Source: Linum tenue
Taxonomy: Eukaryota; Streptophyta; Magnoliopsida; Malpighiales; Linaceae
Assembly: GCA_946122785.1 (NCBI GenBank)
Contig: CAMGYJ010000002.1
Coordinates: 15,574,839-15,638,838 of the forward strand
Reading direction: 5' to 3'
DNA: 64,000 bases
Position 1 is the stretch's first letter. Each line of letters opens with the position of its first letter. The notes under the pieces were generated by a model. The model searched no databases and was not told where the DNA came from. It saw nothing but the letters and a program-made list of their open reading frames with translations. Both the position numbers and the translations under genes were made by a program. Positions 33,691 to 44,902 of the stretch are shown piece after piece.

Positions 33691-33885
33691 ACGATGGGGG
33701 AGAGAGAGAGAGACCGCAACGGTGCCGAAGGTAGCCGGAGGGGTGGCCGCCAACAGTGGGAGGGGTGGTTGTAGCGATGGTCGAGAGTGGTCGCGAACAG
33801 AGAAAGGGAACCACCAATATAAGAGGTGTTGGCTGCGATGGAGAATATGGTTGGAGTAGGATTTAGGTATAATATAATGGAACAG

Positions 33886-33997
33886 GAAAGTGAGAGAGGC
33901 GGAACCTTCTGTGATAGAGAAATCTCAACAGCAGAAAACGGGATGAGCTTCAGGAGACCATCGCCTAGATGCAGAAGGTTCCGCCTCTCTCACTTTC
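33886..33997. repeat. Perfect 26-bp inverted repeat with 60-bp spacer
   Basis: The arm at 33886-33911, from GAAAGTGAGAGAGG to AACCTTCTG, is exactly complementary to 33972-33997. A transcript from either strand would fold into a 26-bp perfect stem. No element ends were found around it, so it may be a hairpin-RNA source or the product of a local inversion. Confidence 0.8.
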
Positions 33998-34629
33998 TCT
34001 CTCATAAATCATTGCAGGAGATAAGATCGAGAAGAAGATGAGAAGTGTAGGAAGGAGAGGGAACGAGAGAGTACAACAGTAGGGTAAAGTTTTTTTTATT
34101 TATTTGTTTCTCCGAACAGTACAAAATAGTACTCTAAGTAGGACATTGGTTAATTACAAACTGATCCTCTAATTCTTATATCATATGGAGTCAGTACCTT
34201 TTGGCTAAAAACACTAACTTTAGTTAAGATTATAACTCTTGCCTTTTAATTTTGATATTTTTTGAAAATTTGACGTTAGGAATTTTAATTGTATCCGGTA
34301 TATTCTGAAACGATATCTTAATATTGTCGGTACGGTTTTTTGACAAAATTATTATAATAATAATTATTATTATTATAAAAGACGGTATTTTACCGGCACA
34401 AAACGATTGAATCGCGGTTATACTATAAAATATCATGCCACAGACGAGTCCAGTATAATGTCCGGTACGTTTTCCTGAATCATGTATAATATATAGAAAT
34501 TAACTTTTTAAAGGATAGAAATTGGATGTGGTATTCTTTTTATTCTCAAAATTACCCTTAATCTAATCTTCACCATCAATTTAAAATTAGCGTGAAATAA
34601 ATATAATAAAAAGGTGTAAATTTTAATAG
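33998..34629. other. Intergenic, no gene seen
   Basis: AT-rich DNA with a short ATT/AAT run near 34345-34376. No protein similarity or transposon terminus is recognisable. Confidence 0.4.
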
Positions 34630-35700
34630 CTACTTGAGTAATCACCCTTGTGCATTCCGCGTTTCAGCTTCTCCTTCGGCGGAAGAGAAGTCAGCAAAGG
34701 GGGAAATGGAACTCGAATATTTTTTAACGGAGATTCGTCGGCGGAGCCGCTACCTGACGAACTGTAACTTCCCGACCGGAGGAAGGTCTTCGCCGGTATT
34801 GAAGCTTGCTACCAGAGTTAATGGCTTGGTGAGTTTTCTTCTTGTTCGCAAGAACACAAAGGAAAGAGAAAAGGTAATTCAAAGAATAATCTGAAACAAT
34901 TAATTAAAGCGGCTGATGAAGGGCATATTAGTAATTTCGTATGCACTTTAACAGTTCTAGGATGGAAATATTGACAAAATAATAAATTTGTTACGTTATG
35001 AGGAGTATGAAATTGCAAAAACTTATTACACGTTTGGTCACTCAAATTATACAAATCTTTCACGTTTGCCATCCAAATTACCTTTCTTTCTTATTCGCCA
35101 TTAGCTTTACGACTCGTTTTCACCATTAACACCGGCCGTTACACTCCGTTAAGTTTTTCCTACGTGGCAATCAACTATAAAGTTTGATTGTTAACTAAAT
35201 GACGTGGAAATTAAAAAATTAAATATATTTTCCACCTCATCATCGCATTTACTTTATCTATATGATTTATGATATTAATTATTTAATAAAAAATAATTAA
35301 ATTAAAAAATGAACGGCCTCCTCTTTCCTCTTCGTTGGTGCACTCGTACCCACCAGATCGACGCTCTTCTCCTCGTAGTTGTCACCTTCTTCCTCACTCG
35401 CCTCTTTCACTAGTCGTTCTCTCCCTGAACCGCCACTTCCTTCGGCGGCAGCGACTTCGGGAAGAGCCTCATCTGTATCTCCGACGCCTGATACCTGTAA
35501 TGGCCTAACCGTGGCTATGGTTCAGTCCTCTCAAAGAGACTGAGATTAATGGCTTGAAAGAGCTGATGCGCAGTCGTGATGGAAAAATCTCCGTTGAAGC
35601 TTGCGTTAAAGGCCAATGGGGCACTCAAGTTTGTGTTAATTTTGTTCTTGAATTTCTTCCATGTTCGAATTCATCGTTCCTGTCATCTGTTTGATTAGAG
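34630..35700 (+). other. Unidentified gene pieces and AT-rich spacer
   Basis: A GC-richer block at 34655-34830 encodes MELEYFLTEIRRRSR and following residues and ends at a GGCTTG-GTGAGT donor-like site, so it looks like a single exon. A second block at 35535-35630 reads KETEINGLKELMRSRDGKIS in one frame. Between them (about 34900-35310) the DNA is AT-rich. I cannot name either source gene. They are probably captured pieces, since neither continues. Confidence 0.35.
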
Positions 35701-35762
35701 CTTCGGTGAATCAGAGATTGAGTTGATTTTTGTGGATTGGATTGATTTTCTAGGTTGAGATA

Positions 35763-36253
35763 TATAAATGGATGTTGAAATCAGGGTTTCGGACTAAGAG
35801 GAAAGAGGAAGCAATCGAACTCCTTCCCCACTCCTCCGATTCGTCTGCCATGGCTTTCGTCAGTGCCATCGAAATCCTTCCCCTCTCATCGAGCTTCTTC
35901 ACTGACAATCGGAGCGTGGCCGTCCCTCCCGGCGTCGCTGCTGCTGGGTTCTTCGGGTTCCCATCCAGCGAACTCCTTCCCCACTCCTCATATTCGTCTA
36001 CCGTGGCTTTCATCAGCGCCATCGAAATCCTTATCCTCTCATCCAGTTTCTTCGTCGACAATCGGAGCGCGGCGGTCTCTCCCGGCGCCGCTGCTGCTGG
36101 GTTCTTCGGGTTCCCATCCAGCGCTTTTCTCCACTTCTGGGTTCTTCTGTGGAACCGCTTCATGCGCAGTTCTTCCATAGATGCACAGTTGTTAAGGATG
36201 GCGTTCATACCTTTGGCGTCGAAGTTGCAAGATCCACAGGACAACTTCTTCAA
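35763..36253 (-). pseudogene. F-box/LRR (SKIP2/VFB-like) gene fragment
   Basis: The minus-strand frame starts KKLSCGSCNFDAKGMNAILN and continues CASMEEL, which matches from memory the leucine-rich repeat part of plant VFB/SKIP2-type F-box proteins (substrate receptors of SCF ubiquitin ligases). After about 40 residues the similarity ends. What follows is a 51-residue unit (DGNPKNPAAAAPG to EEWGRSS) present twice in tandem (153-bp period). There is no F-box and no start or end of such a gene. It is a fragment fused to other sequence. Confidence 0.6.
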
Positions 36254-36490
36254 CGGCCTGCAGTTCTTGGCGAAGCTTCCATCCCGGCATCGATGATTTC
36301 CAGGTTGACCGGAGCTACCAGGACGACGAGCACAACTACTTCTACGCGCAACTCGATGGGCTGAACGTGCTCACCAATCTGAAATACGGCATCGACGGAG
36401 CCAGGCTGCGGTTCGAGAGCAAGGTGCAGAAGTCGGCGAACTATGAGATTTGGTATAGGATTTTTCAGCGGTGGACTTGTTCTTCTGTTT
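36254..36490 (+). other. Unidentified exon-like fragment on opposite strand
   Basis: One plus-strand frame runs DDFQVDRSYQDDEHNYFYAQ through LDGLNVLTNLKYGID to SANYEIWYR, with codon use like a real exon. I do not recognise the protein. Lying next to the F-box fragment but in the opposite orientation, it fits a patch of captured gene pieces. Confidence 0.35.
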
Positions 36491-36569
36491 AAGTTATGCA
36501 TCACGAACTAATTTAAAAGGCTATGGGGATGCAGGATAATTTCTGATCCTATTGCACTGGTTGATTATA

Positions 36570-36926
36570 TAAATTTCTTCCTTCCACCAAAGATTGGATT
36601 GGATAAAGTCTGGTCTTGATCTGCTCCGGTTTTGAACCGGTCTGATCCTAATTTGGTCTTGATTTTAGATTGACCCTATGGGAAATTGAGTGGCCTGAGG
36701 GGGGAGTTGAGTGGCCTAAGGCCTGAAAGGGTGACGAGGTTAAATTTTGGGTGTTGGCCTCTCTTATCCGGTCTTTATACAGTTTTTGGTTCAGTCCCAA
36801 ACGGTTTTTTACCTCAAATCTAGGCCCGAACATTGGATTGGATTGTTTGTTATCCGGTCCCGGTCCGGATTACACGGTCCGATCTCGGGTAAAACCAAAA
36901 AGTCCGGACCGAATAGCCAACCCTAG
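36570..36926. mobile_element. ACCGG-rich TIR element, second copy
   Basis: The stretch shares with 24976-25275 the phrases GGTCTTGATTTTAGATTGA, ACCTCAAAT-GGCCCGAA and the end GGACCGAATAGCCAACCCTA. The left end is diverged. Target duplication not identified. Confidence 0.5.
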
Positions 36927-36972
36927 TAGTATGTACCAATAGTCTAATAGTAGTTTAATTTGTACTAGTATT

Positions 36973-37637
36973 TGAGGGTGGAAATCGGTACGGTATCGTA
37001 TCCCAATATCAAATACCGAAATACCGAATGCCGAATTACCCCCTAAAATCAATCCCAATCCCAATCCCTATATAATTTCGGTATCCCAATCCCTAAATAT
37101 TTCGGTATCCCAATCGGTACTTCGGTATCCCAATCGGTATTATCGAATACAAAATTAATTACCTTTGCAATTAATAATTAAATATATAAATGAGATTTTA
37201 TTGTTTAATTTAGGGAGAAAAGACTAAGTAAAGAGTCTTGAATTAGGATATTATTAACGAGAATGGAGGAGAGGAGATATTTCAAGTTCTTGTCATTGTT
37301 AATCGTTAATTTGACGAATTGGAGGTAGAGAGACGACTATTTATAGTGATGAAATGATCTATATATAACTAAATGACACTCTTGGTGGTTGGGGGTCGTG
37401 TAGTAGTGAATGAGAGAGTCTAGTTGAGAGGATAAAATACGCACTAGCTTATATTTCGGTATTGATCGGTATTTCGGTATATACCGATCCCAATCTCGTA
37501 ATCCCTAATACCGAATAACAATTGAAATTCAATCACAATCCCAGAAAATAATACGTGTATTCGGTAATACCAAATATAAACAAATTCGGTACAATATTCG
37601 GTATATCCCAAATAACGGTACCAAACTTCCAGCCTTG
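36973..37637. mobile_element. hAT-type MITE, GGTATACCG family
   Basis: The 8-bp duplication CTAGTATT (36965-36972, 37638-37645) flanks 665 bp. The ends are imperfect inverted repeats (TGAGGGTGGAAATCGGTAC; CAAGGCTGGAAGTTTGGTAC on the other strand). Both halves are full of CGGTAT and AATACCGA motifs. No coding capacity. Confidence 0.85.
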
Positions 37638-37645
37638 CTAGTATT

Positions 37646-37692
37646 GATTAAATTGTTATTGGTGATAAACCATCACCAATAACAATTTAATC
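37646..37692. repeat. Perfect 21-bp hairpin with 5-base loop
   Basis: GATTAAATTGTTATTGGTG continuing to AT (37646-37666) is exactly complementary to 37672-37692, with loop AAACC. It begins one base after the target duplication of the hAT MITE. Confidence 0.85.
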
Positions 37693-37842
37693 AACAAAGG
37701 TTCAAACTCGATTTGATTTTCAATAAGTCCACAACTTTTTGTGTCACCTCCTTCAATGAATTAGAACTTCTCATTTTAAATTATTTGGTTAGACATAAAT
37801 TAAAATCACATAAATAAATTAGTTTTGTGTCACCTTGCCTTT

Positions 37843-39018
37843 TTTTTTTTTTGACAAAAGGATCACTTATATTGCTCATCAAATGAAATTTGTTACATTA
37901 AGTGGATAACATCATGAGAAATGGAAACAAGAAAGAAAAACAACAAACATCCGCGGACCACACCAAGATAACGAGGAAAAGATCGGGACAATCAAAAGCA
38001 AAGCATGATCCAACCAGACAAAGACTTTCCTTTCAAGAGCGATAAAACAAAGCATCTTAACCACTCTTTGCTCCCTCATTCATCAGAAATGCTCAAAGAA
38101 CAGCTTCAGCTCTTCCAATACAGGCTTGACCATGGCAATTGAACATTGCAACACCATATGCCGCCTCCTGGGAGTTGTTCGAAGACTACCCATCACAGTG
38201 AACCACCGAAGAGATTACATGGCGGTGGACAGGACTGTACCAGATTGCTCGGAGCTGAAACAAGGCAAGGGAGCCGGCAACAGAGGTAACTATGACAAAA
38301 CAGAGTAAGCAAACACCAAGGGTTGAGAAGAGCCGTCAAAAACCACAAGAAAAGAAGACCACCAGCAAGAAGCCAAAAACCACAACCTGCAGAAACACAA
38401 CACCAAAAAGACGACCCCAAAACCCAGAAAACAACAAACGAAGCAACACCCACACCATCACCAACCGCCCACAAACACAAAAACAAATCAACCCAAAGTA
38501 GAACCCTAAACTCAGAGAGTCATGAACCCACCGCCAAGACATTCGGAAGAGACAAAGCTGCCCACAACAGAAGATCGGCAAGGATGCAGAAAGCATGAAA
38601 CAAAGACGACGTCTGAGGGGAAACGATGAACGCGATCACCACTGGGATGTTCACACCAAGAATGGAAGAGTCTTCACTTCAGAACCAGCTGAAACTCCCT
38701 AAAATGCATCTTCCGTACCCAGAACAGAGCGACCAGATTTGGTGAAACCAAATCAGAACACGACAGGACAACTCCACCAGGGAGGAATGTGGATGGAAAC
38801 CACTTAAGAATCCGAGAGAAAGCCACCAAGGACAAGAAAAGCCATCATGGCAGGAAAATCAGATCAGATCTGCAGAAAGCCACTAAGCGCTTGAAGATCA
38901 GAAAAGGAACTGGAGGAGCCAGCGATGGACAGAGAACAAAGAAATCTCAAAGGAAGGCCGGAGGGAGAAAGAAAAGACGATTGCAAGAGGTAGGAACTTC
39001 TCATTTCTCCTTGACATG
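37843..39018 (-). mobile_element. LINE 3' fragment
   Basis: A T-run at 37843-37855 (a poly(A) tail on the minus strand) is followed by GACAAAAGGATCACTTATATT and A-rich sequence without stable frames, as in the 3' part of plant LINEs. A phrase GAACTTCTCATTT occurs on both sides (37764 and 38994), which may mark a decayed target duplication. No RT domain is present. Confidence 0.4.
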
Positions 39019-39671
39019 ACTATCGGAGATTGGACCAGATTGGATGCAACGTAACCCGATTTTTGGTTACTCTAAAATTTATATATTAGTTGCATAAAAG
39101 ATTACCACAAAATGTTGGTTGGAAATAATTTTTGTGACCAATAAAAATGAATTTTTTTGAACAATTGATTGGTTACATTATATACTTTCCAAACCAAAAA
39201 TGATTGTGGTGACCATAAAATATAAGTTAGGATAAGAGTTTCACAACCAAAATTTTTGGTTACTTAAGGTTGATTACATTAGTTATAAAGAATAATTTGT
39301 AACCAAATTTTTTGGTTTTAAATAATGGTTTTTGTGACTTAATCATTTGGTTGGTAAAAGATATTTTAATTGATTAATTTTTATAATATTTGTGACCAAT
39401 CAGGTACTTCTTCGTGACTTTTCCGAATGAGTTGTTATACCAATGAATTTGGTTGCAAAAATATTTATTTTGTGGCCAATTTGTCATTTCGTTACAAAAT
39501 GGTTATATATTGGGACCAAATCAAAATTTTTGTCAGAATTGGTTTTCCTAACGGCGCGAATGTGACCAAGGGTTCAACCAAATTTGTTTAGTCACAACAT
39601 AGGTTTTACGACCAAATTTGACATTTAGAGACCATTCACTTTCGTCACAAAAGGCAAATTTTGTTGTAGTG
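39019..39671. mobile_element. CACTA element fragment, one end only
   Basis: The right end reads ATTTTGTTGTAGTG (complement of CACTACAACAAAAT), a CACTA terminus. Before it the motif GTGACCAAN recurs about a dozen times in both orientations, as in subterminal repeats. The left terminus is absent. It differs from the CACTA family at 13072-17972. Confidence 0.7.
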
Positions 39672-39894
39672 AAGTGAACTAGTTTAAACTTTAAACAATC
39701 TGATTTTGGATTTAGCCGAAAAACAGGAATGTATTGCCAGTCCTACATGAAAGTATCATGTGTTGTCCGATGAGAAAGCGAAGTTACTTTCTTTACTTTT
39801 ATTAAGAGATATGAAATGGGATTATGGGAACATAAAAGTATCACCAAATTGAAGCAGAAGAAAAAAAAAGGCTGGTGGTACGAAATAAAATCAA

Positions 39895-40836
39895 TTAATC
39901 ATCAAGAGAAAGTCCGGTTCCTTGCAACTTGAATTGTGTGAGTTGGTCAATGCGCTCAGCCATCCGAGGAGTCAAGTAGTTCTTCCAGTCCCCCACGGTT
40001 CCTTTCCTGAAGAAGTGGGCATTTGGTACTCGGACTAGCTCCAGTACACCATTCTTGTTAACCTCCAACTCCTTGAGCCTACCCAAACTGCTACGCCACA
40101 ACACTTTCTCCACCACCACCTCATCATCATCACCACCCGCCGTCGACGTCGAGGAAAACGACTTCCCCATAAACGAAGCGAGCTTCCTGACCTGCTCTTT
40201 GGGCTCCCTGCACAGATCCTCGTACTTGAGAAACAACACCTCCTCGGGTCGTCTCCGGCTCTCTTCCCAGTATCCCACCACGTGCTCGTAAAAAGGCCCG
40301 AAAGGCACAGCCCCGCTGCAGAAGCTTTCCACCGCTCGCTCCAGGGGGAACGACTCAGAACCACCACGGGTGAACAGCTTGTTGTAGAAATGCCACATCG
40401 ACACCACCGTGTCCTTCGGGTTACGAGCCACGTACACGAACTTGCATCCGGACTCCCTCACCGCCTCTGGCAAGTAACTGTAAGGCAAATGAGTGTGGAG
40501 CAATCGAGGAGACGAACAACTGAGCAACATGCGTTGGATTTGGTCTTTGAGGAAAGTGTTTCCGAGGGTGGGAACCACTTCGTGTGGGTTCTTCTCTGCC
40601 AGAAGGTCTTCTCCTACTTCTTTGTCGAGGATGTTGTAGCAGACAGCCTTGAGCCAGGTGGTTCCGGTTTTGGTGAAGGATGTCAAGAGAATGTCGTCGT
40701 TTCTCGGCTCGAATCCTGACCTGAATGCGGCGGTGCCATCCATTGCCGCCACGAAATACCAGAAGCCTTCTATCTGTCCGATCTCGTGTGAGTTCCAAAA
40801 CAACTCCGTTGGCATATTATTCATCTCAGTGATCAA
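39895..40836 (-). CDS. Cytosolic sulfotransferase, intact copy 3
   Basis: A 313-residue intronless sulfotransferase. The PAPS loop is TKTGTTW (Lys56), the catalytic His is in THLP (His116), the 3'-phosphate site is RNPKDTVVS (Arg138, Ser146), and RKGTVGDWK is at 277-285, the canonical form. The acidic loop GGDDDEVVVE (234-243) corresponds to the Asp run of copy 1. Met1, Met5 and Met8 are all possible starts; Met8 aligns with copy 2. A TATATAG on the minus strand at 40916-40922 lies about 80 bases upstream. Pseudogene 1 is its nearest relative in the window. Acceptor unknown. Confidence 0.95.
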   Translation of the reverse strand: MITEMNNMPTELFWNSHEIGQIEGFWYFVAAMDGTAAFRSGFEPRNDDILLTSFTKTGTTWLKAVCYNILDKEVGEDLLAEKNPHEVVPTLGNTFLKDQIQRMLLSCSSPRLLHTHLPYSYLPEAVRESGCKFVYVARNPKDTVVSMWHFYNKLFTRGGSESFPLERAVESFCSGAVPFGPFYEHVVGYWEESRRRPEEVLFLKYEDLCREPKEQVRKLASFMGKSFSSTSTAGGDDDEVVVEKVLWRSSLGRLKELEVNKNGVLELVRVPNAHFFRKGTVGDWKNYLTPRMAERIDQLTQFKLQGTGLSLDD

Positions 40837-40939
40837 AACAAGGCAATAAACACAACTGTACTACAATTTGACGAGGCAAAATACTGCTGTGCTTATTCCA
40901 CAGCCCTATCAGCGCTATATAGTAACAAGGGGTCAACTT

Positions 40940-41501
40940 TAGTGGCGCATCAATGGGGCTTTAGGGGTGTCCCGGGATACCCCTAAAATTTGGGAACACG
41001 ATTATTCAAATCCCGATAGTAGTTTGCATATAGGTAAAAAAAATATTTAAGTGGTAGCGGGACATTACTAAAATTTGGAAAAACGATTATAATCCCCTAA
41101 TAGTAGTTTGTGTATGGGTAATATGAACATTTAAGTGGTTGCCTATGTGATTTGAACTTGGGTCGATGCTACTATTAGTAAACATATTTTTCATTAGACT
41201 ATAACTCATTTGTTCTTGTATTTCAAATCCAAATATAATAGTAAAAAGCTATTTTTTATCCCAATTATTTTCAAAAGATTAAACCGAATTACGGCCTCCC
41301 CTAGTCTAGTAGGATATATCGAGAGAGATTTATAGAGCATTGTTAGACACCGATTGTATTTTACAATTTTTCCAAAGTACGAAACCCGTCATGTGCTTTG
41401 TTGTACTTTGGACAAATCAGATGTTTTCTTATTTAATTATTAATTTAGTTTAATTTTTAGGAGAGGACTTCCCTATATAAAATTTCTAGATCCGCCACTG
41501 A
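40940..41501. mobile_element. hAT-like MITE, CAGTGGCGGATCC family, unnested copy
   Basis: It matches the element at 20309-21334 along its length but lacks the 451-bp nested insertion. Ends are TAGTGGCGCATC and GATCCGCCACTGA. The flanks GTCAACTT and ATCAACTT differ at one base of an 8-bp duplication. It lies about 100 bases upstream of the start codon of sulfotransferase copy 3, just beyond its TATA-like site, so it could affect that promoter. Confidence 0.8.
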
Positions 41502-41509
41502 ATCAACTT

Positions 41510-41930
41510 ATAAGTGACCAAATCCTTTGTTATACACCGGTTGACATTGGAGCATTGTGATTGTGAGTCCTTACCCTCAACCAAGATGTCAGTGGTTCCA
41601 AAACTTTTGTTAAACACCAAGTTGTCCTTGGTCATTGTAACAGTGACTTCTTACATTAACTAGCGGTCAATGGTTCCAAAATGTTTGTTATACAGCAGGT
41701 TGTTGCGAGCCATTGCGATTGTTAGTTATGATGCTCAAACGAGTGGTCAATGGTTTCAAAAAACGTTTGTTATACTCCAAGTTGTCATTGAACATTGTGA
41801 TTGCTATGCAGTCACCGGAGTGGTTATAGTGGTTACAGAGCGTTTGGCATACCCCGAGTTGCCATTCTTGTTATACACTCAACCAAGTTGTCATTTATCA
41901 CGTTTGGTCCGGGGTGGGTATGAATATTGA
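41510..41930. repeat. Diverged tandem repeats, GGTCAATGGTTNCAAAA unit
   Basis: Units of about 80-100 bases with the words GGTTCCAAAA, GTTTGTTATACACC and TTGACATTGGAGCATTGTGA recur four or five times. Single units of the same kind occur in the duplicated segment at 26820-26960 and 56450-56600. Confidence 0.6.
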
Positions 41931-43286
41931 AGTACTTGCTCCGCCATATCACATTGTCATCCCACTAGTTGTAACTTGTAAGACAGGTTCGAACAACCTG
42001 TACTTATAATTGTGTCTTCCCTTCCAAGCTAACCATATTGTTGTTATCAGCTTGAAGCCTGTATTGGAACAATGATCTAAGATGTAGAAACTTTCTCCAT
42101 AAACAAGACCCCACTTGAATCTCAGAAATCTCCCAAATTGTTCTGCTCTTTGGTCTATCTCTCATAGTCCATGGCCACCCACAAGAATCCACCTTCCATT
42201 ATCAACATCCATATCATTCTGACTGCACAAGCAATACTCAAGTGTATAGATCTTTCGGATTAAAAAAAGGAGGGGGAGGGTCAAATTTAGATTGCTCTTC
42301 GATTTTTTTCCATAGCCAAATTCACCCTCTTCTTTAGGCATTGCTATCAACTCCCATATGACTTTTGTCTTTCCAGTAGTTTCATATTTAATTTTTTGAG
42401 AAAAATTAAGGGTAAATGTCAAGTTTGATCACTGGGTTTACTAAAACGTGACATGTTTAGTCACTGGAAAAAATTAATATCAATTTTAGTCATGCCATGT
42501 AAGCCAAAATGGCCCATTGTCTGATCTTGCTTCACTGTGATCCAAAAATGAAGTACCAACTTTGCAAAGGGCAAGTATGAGCTTGTGATATTGCATGAAT
42601 TAACTAAGAGTGGATCTTTCAGTTACATCTTACCACATTGTTCATAATCTTACAGTTCTTGACCTCCTTTCTAACAATTCCTCCTCAACTGACTAGATAC
42701 GAGATGAACTTCGCAAGGAGACCTTGCAGCTTGCAAGTGAGTGGCCTGGATGTCTAACAAGAATTCTCTTCTGACTTCCTAATGAACCAGGGGAATGCTA
42801 ATAATGTCCATTCATTGATGATCGGGAGAAAATTTGGACAAGGAACCTCGCATTGTGGAACTAAGAAATCAAGTGAGACTAGACTCAATTCTCTAATTAT
42901 GTTTCCTTCTTTCCGGCGTGAGCAGCGGGGAGCAGTTCTGGTGCGGCGGGTTTGGGCCTTGGGGTTGGGGGGAGAGATTGTTGGCTAGGGTTAACGTTAG
43001 AATTGATTAGGGGTAGATGTGTCAATTTAGTGTGGTTTAGGGCGATGTTTTTTGAATTTTTGGGCGACGAATAGTTAGCGATTTTACATATTTGCGGTTC
43101 TTGACTTCTTGTGCAACTTTGGGACCCTTTCGCTTTTCATTTTTAATAAAATTTTAATGGTTTGCATGGAAAAAAACTTGTCAACATTTATTCTATGTAA
43201 TACGGTGTCATAATGCGAACTTATTCATTAAAAGGGACTTGAGAGTCGTGCATGCACAATTACATAGACATCAACACACCGTCATC
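41931..43286. other. Intergenic, no gene seen
   Basis: I find no frame with recognisable similarity and no transposon termini. A stretch at 42402-42500 with GTTTGATCACTGGGTTTAC and AGTCACTGGAAA wording is of the kind seen near plant MITE ends, but no partner end is visible. From about 43225 the sequence matches the 3' flank shared by sulfotransferase pseudogenes 2 and 3. Confidence 0.35.
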
Positions 43287-43990
43287 TAGGGCTGGGCATG
43301 CGGGCGGATCATCCGCGGGTTTGGGCCGACCCACCTGCATTTGACCCGAATTTCGTTAAGTGGGTGGGTCTGTGGGTGGGTGACGGGTTGCGCTGGGAGC
43401 CATCCGCCGGGTGGTGGGTGGGTTGTGGGTGAGTGTGCGGGTGACCCGCTCAACCCAACAGCAAAAAGATCAAAGTCGTTGGCGCTAGAGAGAGGAGAGT
43501 GGAGACGTTAGATATAAACTCGGACTGCTCCTGGAGTTTGAACCTCAAAGCCAACCTTCCAAATAGAGATCCCCTCTTCTTCCATTTACTTTTTCCTCTA
43601 ATTCTTGTGCCTAGATCACCGCTCTTTCCTTTGTTGAATTATTTTCTTTAGTTCCTTGCACCTAATAATCGTCTCAATCTGTAGAAAACTCTTTCATAAT
43701 AGAATTTCTATCCAATTTAAGAACTAATTCGACATTTTTCCCTATTTCAACTTCTTGTTCCCCTCGATGATTCTCTTCACCTATTATCATGTCAAGTTGA
43801 CTCCTTTATATATTATATACATTGTGATGTGGGTGAACCAACAAACCCACCCGCATCATCCACCATCCGCCCGACCCAACCCGAAACTAAATGTGGGTGG
43901 GTGGTGGGTTAAAAATTATCAATCCGTTTAAGCGCGGGTGGGTGCATTTTATGGTCAAAATCCACCCGACCCACCCAATGCCCACCCCTA
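43287..43990. mobile_element. hAT-type MITE, TAGGG-TGGGCAT family
   Basis: The element starts TAGGGCTGGGCATGCGGG and ends, inverted, TAGGGGTGGGCATTGGGT. The 8-bp duplication CCGTCATC is exact (43279-43286, 43991-43998). The paralogous flank at about 21538-21548 has the uninterrupted site ATCGTCATCTACC. 704 bp, no coding capacity. Confidence 0.92.
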
Positions 43991-44902
43991 CCGTCATCTA
44001 CCTTCTTCATTCTGAATCATAAAAAAGAAAACTTTTTTCTTCTTCTTTTTGATAAGAAATATGAAATCGTCGGAACCAGAAGACATAAAGACAACACCAA
44101 ATTGAAGCGAAAAAAGAAAGTAGCAGAAAACCACATCAACTAATTAGTCCAACAATTAATCATCAAGAGAAAGCCCAGTTCCCTTCAACTTAGACTGTGT
44201 GAGCTGGTCAATACGCTGCGCCATCTATGGAGTCAAGTAATTCTCCCAATCTCGTACGGTTCCTCTCCTAAAGAAGGTGGAATTGAGCACATGGTTCAAC
44301 TCCCCGACACCACTCTTGTTAACCTCCAGCTCTTTCAACCTATCCAAGCTGCTCCGCCACAACACTTTCTCCACCTCTTCATCTCCGTCGAGAGAAAATG
44401 GCTTCTCGAGAAACGAAGCCAGCTTCCTGACCTGCTCCTTCGGCTCTCTGCAGAGCTCCTCGTACTTGAGAAACAACACATCCTGAGGCCGCCTCCTGCT
44501 CTCCTCCCAATATCCCACCACATGCTCGTAAAAGGGCCCGAAAGGCAGGACCCCGCTGCAGAAGCTCTCCACATCTCCCTCCAGTGGGAACTGCTCGTAG
44601 CCCGGTCCGCTCTTTAGCGCTTGTTGTAGAAATGCCACATCGACACCACCGTGTCCTTCGGGTTCCGAGCCAGGTACACGATCCTGCACCCGGACTCCCT
44701 CACCGCCTCCGGCAGGTAACTGTAAGGCAGGTGACTGTGGAGCAGCCGGCCGGTGGGAGGGGAACTCAGCAGGATTTCTTGGACTCGTTTTTCGAGGAAC
44801 GTGTTCTCCAGAGTGGGGACCACTTCGTGGGGGTTCTTCTTCGCCAGAAGGTCTTCTTCTGCTTCTCTGTGGAGGATGCTGTAGCAGAGAGCCTTAAGCC
44901 AC

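Noticed and set aside
38126..39019. Several plus-strand Lys/Thr-rich frames as small basic proteins
   Set aside because: They are translations of A-rich LINE 3' sequence in the opposite strand.
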